Source: Sphaerulina vaccinii | Taxonomy: Eukaryota > Ascomycota > Dothideomycetes > Mycosphaerellales > Mycosphaerellaceae | Reading direction: 5' to 3' | NCBI GenBank assembly: GCA_022570795.1 | Contig: JAKUDP010000001.1 | Span: 1 to 64,000, forward strand | DNA length: 64,000 nucleotides | Shown here: positions 58,106 to 64,000 of the stretch, piece after piece | Numbering within the stretch: position 1 is the stretch's first letter | Layout: each line of letters opens with the position of its first letter | Notes under the pieces: model-generated | The model's input: only the letters and a program-made list of their open reading frames with translations | Told to the model about the DNA's origin: nothing | The model's database searches: none | Position numbers and translations under genes: made by a program

Positions 58106-59225
58106 GGCAGTCAGTCCTTGTATGTTGGTGATGAAGACCGCTATATCAATATGTAGTTGTAACCTGCTTACCACCAGGTTGATATATGGTGAGCTGTCGT
58201 CGTCGCGGCCTCGGCCTTCGCTGTTCCGAGTTCCCCGCATCAGCTGCGATGTGCAGGCCTATAATGCGGACGAAATTGATGTGGCATGCACAACTTAGTC
58301 TTTCCTGCTGTCGGCCATGAGTTTGAGAACATCATATTTGTGCTTGTTGCTTTCAGGGGACAGCCATGATGAGGTCGACGACATGCGTTGATGTCGATAT
58401 ATCGTCTGTCGTGGCGTTTATGCCTGACGCCATAGATCGCAACTCGAAGCCTCTTCGCCCACGAGCGCATTCTTGCAGCTCGTGCAAGTTTTCACAGCGC
58501 GTAAGATGGCATACTGATGACTGGTGAGGTGGTTGTTGAGGAAGGGAGAACAACGTGGTGCAAAGGAAAATGGACCAACATGGTTGCCACGCTAAGGATC
58601 TTGGCACCGACGTTTCAACGTTCGCGGACGCGCCGACTTCACTTCATCAACAACAACAACAATAATCAATAACATGCTCAACCATCTGGTTCATCGCTAG
58701 ACTACTATGTAAAGGGCCAGTCTACTCGGAACTACTGTGTGGCGTGCCATTGGTATTTGCAACGATGCAGAGGCTAGGCAGTGCAGTCTCCCGGTGTCCT
58801 CGCATTGCCATGGGCGACCCAGGTGGTATGGCATATTTCATGGTGTACACATTGACATGCTGTTTGCAGAACACCTTGATGTTCACTAGGTGGCTACCCG
58901 GTGCCTGTACAACTCAAGCCTTTATGCCTCGACCACTACATCCTGGAGGAGATTCGCAACCCCACGAGCGTGCTGAAAAGATGGTAAAGCTATGCTCACT
59001 GCATATTTCACTCAGTGTCCGCACGAGGCGCCATATTTGATAGGCAACACTCGCGAAGTGCATGGTCAAGAACGCGTCCAGAAAGAAATCTCACACGCAG
59101 AACTTCCGTCACCATCGTTACAGCCCCACTTCTTCCCACATGCACCAAGCAGCTCACTAGCTCACTAGTCACTCGTGTCTCACCCATCGACAACATGGCC
59201 ATTTGACCACACAGCTCCAGTCGAC
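58106..59225. other. Intergenic divergent region
   Basis: About 1.1 kb between the MetE-like gene (minus) and the coiled-coil gene (plus). An ACAACAACAACAATAATCAATAA microsatellite-like stretch is at about 58648-58672. No supported gene. Confidence 0.4.
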
Positions 59226-59939
59226 ATGGCAACATCGAATACCGAAGCAAGTCTTGAGGAGACGGAACCAGCGCAAGTCACCACACAGAGGCTTCAAATC
59301 GCTCGCCTTCAGGATCTTCTGCACCAGCTATCACAACGGCTTGGGACTTCAGATCTTTCACATCTCAACAGTGAACTCGGCTCCACACAGCTCGAGAAGG
59401 ACCGCAGCACTCAAGGCACATTCGAAAGCTTCAACTGGTCACTCGACACTGTGATTCACGGCATGCCGTCACTCGAGAGTGCCGCACTGGTCTCACTTCT
59501 TGACAGCGCACTGGACAAGACCTCCAATCTCTTCACCATCGAGCCACCACGGAGTCCCGGAGCCGAGAAACAAATGAGCTACAGCCTAAACGTGAACGCC
59601 AAATACCACACACACATGGACGATGCCCCGGCGCGAGCGGCGGAACTCGAGAAGGACCTGAAGGCCGCGAAGCTCAGCACAGAAGGCATGAGGGAGCTCG
59701 TGGAAGAGTGCAAGACGATCGCGGGTGATCTGGCGAAGGTGCAAAGTGGAAAGCAGACGAAGTACCAGCCGGCTGCAGTTAGCGAAGACGTCGACGGAAT
59801 GCTTCACGGCGTCAAGGAGCGAGATGCAAGTGAGACGAGAGGTCGAAGTGAGGTGAGAGGCGAAAGTAGGACGCCTGATGGGCTGACGTTGGAGGAGAGG
59901 ATGAAGAGGGCCGAGATTAGGTCTGAGCACTTTCTCTAA
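59226..59939 (+). CDS. Hypothetical coiled-coil protein
   Basis: Single-exon frame. The start at 59226 (CGACATGGCA, MATSNTEASLEETEPAQ) is preferred to the upstream ATG at 59175 because of its context; it gives 237 residues. Two amphipathic stretches suggest coiled coils (RLQIARLQDLLHQLSQRLG and AELEKDLKAAKLSTEGMREL). The tail is highly charged (LTLEERMKRAEIRSEHFL). There is no signal peptide or membrane segment. A long antisense frame at 59586-60194 is treated as a shadow. The function is unknown; it may be a structural or adaptor protein. Confidence 0.6.
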   Translation: MATSNTEASLEETEPAQVTTQRLQIARLQDLLHQLSQRLGTSDLSHLNSELGSTQLEKDRSTQGTFESFNWSLDTVIHGMPSLESAALVSLLDSALDKTSNLFTIEPPRSPGAEKQMSYSLNVNAKYHTHMDDAPARAAELEKDLKAAKLSTEGMRELVEECKTIAGDLAKVQSGKQTKYQPAAVSEDVDGMLHGVKERDASETRGRSEVRGESRTPDGLTLEERMKRAEIRSEHFL

Positions 59940-60287
59940 GTCAAACTTGAGACACTCGCCAAATCCGCAATGTCCAGGCCACCATGGGTGGAAGCAGGGG
60001 GCGGAGGTTCTGTCGTATGGCAAACGGAGACATGCTGGACGCCCACGTTGAAGAGCGCCAGGTGAGCGATGAGCACTGGTAGAGTTCACTGAAACACCCT
60101 CACCTGCTGAACACCGTCTCAGTATACTGTCCCACTTCTGACAACCTTGCTCTGCAGCCAGCAAATATAAGAGACTTCTCTGTCCGCTCCTCATTACATA
60201 CTACCAACCTCCACCAACCAATAGCCACGCTCAACAATCAACATTGGCGAAAGACAATCCCGAACACAACATCCTAACCGTTCAACA
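59940..60287. other. Intergenic
   Basis: Short spacer between the coiled-coil gene and the next plus-strand frame. It ends with a CA-rich leader-like stretch (about 60195-60287). Nothing else is seen. Confidence 0.4.
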
Positions 60288-60929
60288 ATGGCGCCTAATA
60301 AGCAGCATCAACACAGCACACGCTCGGCCCGAAACCCCACAGCAGACGGCACGCTCTCCACAGCCACCCCATCAAACAAACTTCCACGACCCTTCTACAA
60401 CAACGCAGAAGCCCCCAAAAAGGGAATCAACGACTGGTACGCCGACGGCATGCCATGGTCTGCCATCGACTGGGACATAGCGCAATAGGAGCATTACTTC
60501 AGCAACGCACATGGTTACGGCCTGAACAGCATCGCAATTGCCCTCCAGTGGGCCAGATACTGCGAGAAACTGTATCCGCGCCAGAGCAATCACGCACAGA
60601 TGGTGCGACGCCTGGACATAGCCTATGCAGCAATGAGAGCCCAGAGGGAACAATGCGAGGAGATGGCACGTCCGAACCAAGAGCTCCTGCGAAAATACAA
60701 GTATCCAGCCTCGTTTCGCGAAAAGATCCTTTGTGCAGATGAGGAGGATCTCGACTACAGTGGATGCTACTTTCCGAGAAAAGACTACGAGGAGCTGGTA
60801 ATGGATCGATATGGCACGCTGGAGAAGTACGAGCAGCGTCATGACAAGTGTTCGGATCAAGTCTGTAAGATGAATGAGCGTCGCGATGTCTGTAGCCGGG
60901 TGAGAGCCAGAGCCATGCCGGAGAAGTGA
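60288..60929 (+). pseudogene. Hypothetical protein gene with one in-frame stop
   Basis: One plus-strand frame of 214 codons, ATG 60288 to TGA 60927-60929, broken by TAG at 60486-60488. Before it: KLPRPFYNNAEAPKKGINDW and GMPWSAIDWDIAQ. After it: EHYFSNAHGYGLNSIAIALQ, AQMVRRLDIAYAAMRAQREQ and a Cys-containing charged tail. Composition is protein-like on both sides and no GT..AG intron spans the stop. TAG fits CAG with one C-to-T change. No known domain; possibly a lineage-specific gene. Confidence 0.5.
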
Positions 60930-61138
60930 CATCGGTGTATTGAGGAGACCAATCTCTTTTGATCTATGCGAAATTGCATTCTGCTTCATGTATCTGAAGC
61001 TCATTACTGTAGTGCTGGGGTATCTTATAAGCCTCCATGGCTAACGCATACCCTCGCTATGTCCATAGCAACGCCAATCGCTAAACGCTTCATGCCCGTA
61101 TCGCTTTCATAACACTAGCTCCCTCAGTATGCACATGC

Positions 61139-62572
61139 TCAAACCATCTGATGACCTGCGACGGGGCTGTTGCCAACAGGCTTGCGTCCCAATGATGAGA
61201 TGACAGCGTCTTGTCCTCCGATGCCATTGCTAATGTTAGGTCCATCTGGCAGACCACCTTGAGTGGCGACGTCGAATGGTGCTCCACCCATGACTGGCGA
61301 ACCTTGACCCCAGCCGCCTTGTCTGGTCCACATGGCGTCGTGAAAGCGGGCGAAAGGACCAAGCTGAGTGGTGTAGGTGAATGGAGCATGTCTCATAAGA
61401 GGAATGTGGTTGAAGCGGAAGTCCCAGACACTGGCATAGACCATGCGGTATGCGGAGAAAGCAAAGACTGTTCCGATGATGGCACCAGCGAGGATATCAT
61501 ACCAGTTGTGATACTCGTCAATCGATAGAGAGCCACCAATCAGGCAAGCGCCGAGGATTGGCATGTAAGTGACAATCAGCTTCCACATGGCAGGGTGATA
61601 GTTGCTCCAGACCTTCAGCTTGGCGTTGAGGTAGAGGTACAGGAAGACGAATCCAGCAAAAGCGGCAGTCGTGTGTCCACTTGGCATCGACTCAAGGGCG
61701 TCGTTGATCTCGTTGTCGTCTCCAGTGCAGATCTTGCGGTCGTACATGATGTTGCGGAAGCCGTTACCAGTCTGAGTGCCAGTGAGGGGAGTGGCGGGGT
61801 TGCAGATTGCGAGAAAGTGTGGACGAAGACCGCCAATGAGCCTGAAGCAAGAAGTCAGTAAATGTCAACAAGAATGCTGTATGTCTGACTTACCACTTGA
61901 TGAAGACCTGGAAGACCGCGGCGCAGATCAGACTGTAGAGAAGACCGATTGTTGCACTGTTGACATCCCAGAATGAGCGGATGCGGATCTGCATGACCAA
62001 GAAGATGAAGATTGGAACTAGTGCGGCGAGCAGAGCAGCAGCCCAGATCGGTACGATCTCGTGGCGGGAGGGGTAGGCGAACTGTGGGTAGACCTGTTGA
62101 CATTGTCGTCAGCTGTGTTCTGGCCTTGTCTGTTTGTGCTTCTGCTGCTTACCACATTGCCGTTTGGAAAGTCCCTAAAAGTAATAGGTAGAAGGCTTAG
62201 CAAAGATCTCTGAAAACGCAGGCTGTCTCAGTTATTGTCTGTCATCAAGCTCAGCACCTAAGTAAGCGAGAGCTTGGTGAGACACTGAAGCAAGCGCATG
62301 CCTTCTATCTACTGCTTTGCTTACACTGGGAAGCTGCGCGAAGGAGCTGGAGGAGCTTCGTACACGCCGAGGCCAATGGCGCCCATCACGATCATGGTGA
62401 GGATGTCCGGCCAGGTGAGCTTGATCCATTGGCCGAATGTTGGTCGACTGCTGAGAGTGCCTTCGCCATAGTCGTCATTGCGCTTAGCATGCTTCTCGTG
62501 CTCGCGAGTGTCACCGACAGCGGCGGCGGTGTTGGCATCAGCCGGTTGGTTGCGACGACTGAAGAGCGGCAT
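61139..62572 (-). CDS. Lipid phosphate phosphatase (PAP2 family)
   Basis: Four exons: 62572-62325, 62174-62153, 62093-61894 and 61841-61139, 390 residues. Exon 2 is only 22 bp (GGACTTTCC..GTG) and is needed to give SFPVDFPNGNVVYPQFAYP. The protein is a membrane phosphatase of the Dpp1/Lpp1 type acting on phosphatidate or diacylglycerol pyrophosphate. The six-helix core is visible (WPDILTMIVMGAIGLGVY, IWAAALLAALVPIFIFLV, GLLYSLICAAVFQVFI and others). Active-site motifs: KWLIGGLRP (K-x6-RP), MPSGHTT, and the third motif SLSIDEYHNWYDILAG with His and Asp kept but no classic Arg. The C-terminal tail is Gly-rich and cytosolic-looking. Intact. Confidence 0.9.
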
Positions 62573-63478
62573 CTTGGTGATGTGGTATGTCTGTCGCTTT
62601 TAGTACTGTTGTCCTTGATGTCGCGTGTGAAAGAAGTGCAAGTGAGATTGAGAAGATTGCAAAGAACTTAGGTAACCGCGGTGATCACGCAACAGGTCAT
62701 GGTTAGCTGGTGCTTCGTTCTTGCTGTTTGGGAAACAGGAAAATACAGCGTCTTTGCGCATCGGAGTTGGATGCTAGTTTCCAGCGGGTACTACAAACCA
62801 TGCCAACCTGTTCGTCTTGCAATCGTTATTAGCCGCAAACCCTGATTCAGAGAGACACCAGCTAGTGCATCCAACTCCGATGCGCGAAGACGCTGTAAAG
62901 TCTCTGGTTGATTGAACAGAAATTGACAGCAGCAAACGCGGTGCCATCGCGTGAAAACAAGGTCGACGCGAGAACGTGACGTAGCCGCCTTTCACTTTCT
63001 GGTACTAGCGACCACATTGCCGACGAGCTGCATCGACATCAGACGACAGTAGACGAAGCAGAGAGTTCTCGAGGGGCAGGAAGAGAGGATAGTAAGTGCA
63101 GATGGTATGGTATACCAATTGGCAGGTGGAGTCTGATGCCCAGAGATATTGGTCTTGGTATGCTTGTCGAGCTTGGCGGGGGGTTTGCAAGGCTGATCGC
63201 CAACGCGTTTGTCAAGGAAGCGAACACTAGGGCTCGTGACACGAGGTTATGCCCTGCATCTCTATGACTTCTCGTCCTCTTACGCCAATCCCGTGTGTTA
63301 TAAAGAGTCTCCAATCATTACACACTTCGGCGAGGCAAGTTGCCCACATTGATGTTTCGATCTTGCCTCTCTTTGCCTGTCTCTCTTCCTGTCCAACGCT
63401 CGTCTCCCTCTTCTTCGTTTCAATCCCCTCCTGTTCCCCCATTCTCCCTTCTCCTCCAACCCTGTCTCCTCTCCCTCT
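62573..63478. other. Intergenic with inverted-repeat element and pyrimidine-rich tract
   Basis: Between the PAP2 start (minus) and the 3' end of the small secreted protein (minus). It holds a 31-nt inverted repeat pair (listed separately). A long CT-rich tract at about 63360-63480 lies just 3' of the secreted-protein stop and would be purine-rich in its transcript. No other gene is supported. Confidence 0.5.
62744..62897. mobile_element. Putative TA-flanked MITE (31-nt inverted repeats)
   Basis: Arms 62744-62774 and 62867-62897 are reverse complements at 30 of 31 positions (TACAGCGTCTT.. against ..AAGACGCTGTA; one T/C mismatch). The outermost TA on each side could be a TA target duplication, leaving a 150-bp element 62746-62895 with ends CAG..CTG, as in Tc1/mariner or pogo-type MITEs. 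The 92-bp centre has no coding capacity. It lies about 170 bp upstream of the PAP2 start. Confidence 0.6.
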
Positions 63479-63796
63479 TCAGAAGCATTTACACTGATCA
63501 GTCGGCACAGGCGTGCTACAAATTCACAATCAGCAGGTGATCCAAAGAAGTCGGTCCTCTGGGTCTTTGCCAGCCATTCGACGACACAAATCAATGTTGT
63601 CCCATCCCCATCCGTCATCTCCATACCCTTCCATGATGGTAATTTACCATCTCACACTCGGATCAGCTATACCACGATTCATGCAGTCCGACCAGGCATT
63701 ACACCGATTGACACAATCGAATCCGCGATTGGTTTGCGGAGCTGCTGCTGCGAAGCCAAGGATGGCCAGGAGGATGGGTAGGATTGAGAGTTGCAT
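63479..63796 (-). CDS. Small secreted cysteine-rich protein, effector candidate
   Basis: Two exons, 63796-63648 and 63515-63479, intron 132 bp (GTAAAT..TTTGTAG), 61 residues. The signal peptide is MQLSILPILLAILGFAAAA, with cleavage likely after the alanines and before PQT. The mature chain is about 42 residues with six Cys: C-x3-C-x5-C in the first exon (FDCVNRCNAWSDC) and C-x7-C-x-C at the end (CTPVPTDQCKCF). An even Cys number and tiny size suggest a disulfide-knotted apoplastic protein. Splicing restores the frame and adds the last three Cys, which supports the model. It resembles fungal effectors in form only. No homologue is recognised. Confidence 0.65.
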
Positions 63797-64000
63797 CTTG
63801 AGTGTATGTGATAGCGAGGTATATTTGCGTGGAGGTTTCGATGCAAGTCTGTCTCTCCGAGGAGTATTTGTTTTATGTCTGCTTGCATGTGGCAGTGTGA
63901 GACTAGGTCGAGGCTAGTGTCACGATGTCGCTGAGAGATGCCTTCACCGGTTCATTGTTGTGCTCTGGATGCACACAGTCGTCTACCAAAATGGCCCTCG
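63797..64000. other. Upstream region of the small secreted protein
   Basis: Promoter side of the gene at 63479-63796, running to the window edge. No gene is supported. Confidence 0.4.

Noticed and set aside
59586..60194. 202-codon antisense frame opposite the coiled-coil gene
   Set aside because: Cys/Arg-rich shadow composition and no domain; the plus strand has better coding character.
16931..60929. Reassigned stop codon to explain in-frame TAG/TAA
   Set aside because: Intact genes here end in TAG, TAA or TGA, and housekeeping frames have no internal stops, so recoding is not supported.

Overview
The window is from a filamentous ascomycete (Pezizomycotina), probably a Dothideomycete. Evidence: introns of about 46-75 bp with GT..AG ends, and fungus-specific families (Zn2Cys6 regulator, HET domain, HeLo and Helo-like NLR-type proteins, DapA-like sugar-acid aldolase, small secreted cysteine-rich protein). 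A very AT-rich block almost free of CpA/TpG points to repeat-induced point mutation (RIP). The class assignment is inference.

Layout. (1) 1-16.93 kb: a gene-free, RIP-saturated repeat block. It holds a complete but dead Ty1/copia LTR retrotransposon on the minus strand (2181-8964, two 350-bp LTRs, 5-bp target duplication), a strictly phased 160-bp tandem repeat (about 9.43-10.64 kb), an irregular repeat field (10.67-11.73 kb) and unassigned relics. The switch to normal sequence is abrupt at about 16.92-16.98 kb. (2) 16.9-24.9 kb: a border zone with a gene carrying three C-to-T stops and a cluster of decayed paralogous fragments that repeat a SAP/HeH-like motif. (3) 25.0-26.7 kb: housekeeping MAS2 (mitochondrial processing peptidase alpha). 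(4) 27.2-38.2 kb: what looks like a carbohydrate-acid catabolic cluster in decay. It has an aldolase-aldo/keto reductase fusion with one frameshift, an intact Zn2Cys6 regulator, an intact FMN-dependent 2-hydroxyacid dehydrogenase, a deleted aldo/keto reductase, a sialidase-like pseudogene with two stops, and a sugar transporter killed by stops and by a hAT-type MITE. (5) 38.5-40.8 kb: a secreted SnoaL-like pseudogene and an intact epoxide hydrolase. (6) 41.0-50.6 kb: an allorecognition/cell-death island on the minus strand: HET-ankyrin (one stop), Helo-like-NACHT protein (intact), HeLo-pseudokinase (7-bp duplication frameshift). Housekeeping DUS1 sits inside it on the plus strand. (7) 52.5-64 kb: a large secreted protein, a MetE-like protein, a coiled-coil protein, a broken hypothetical gene, a PAP2 lipid phosphatase, a 150-bp inverted-repeat element, and a 61-residue secreted cysteine-rich protein that is an effector candidate.

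A theme across the window is premature stops explained by single C-to-T or G-to-A changes, mostly in CpA/TpG context, in otherwise well-kept reading frames. They hit accessory genes; the recognisable housekeeping genes (MAS2, DUS1, PAP2) have none. Gene models, splice sites and frame repairs were worked out by hand from the sequence. Family names come from recognised motifs, with no database search.
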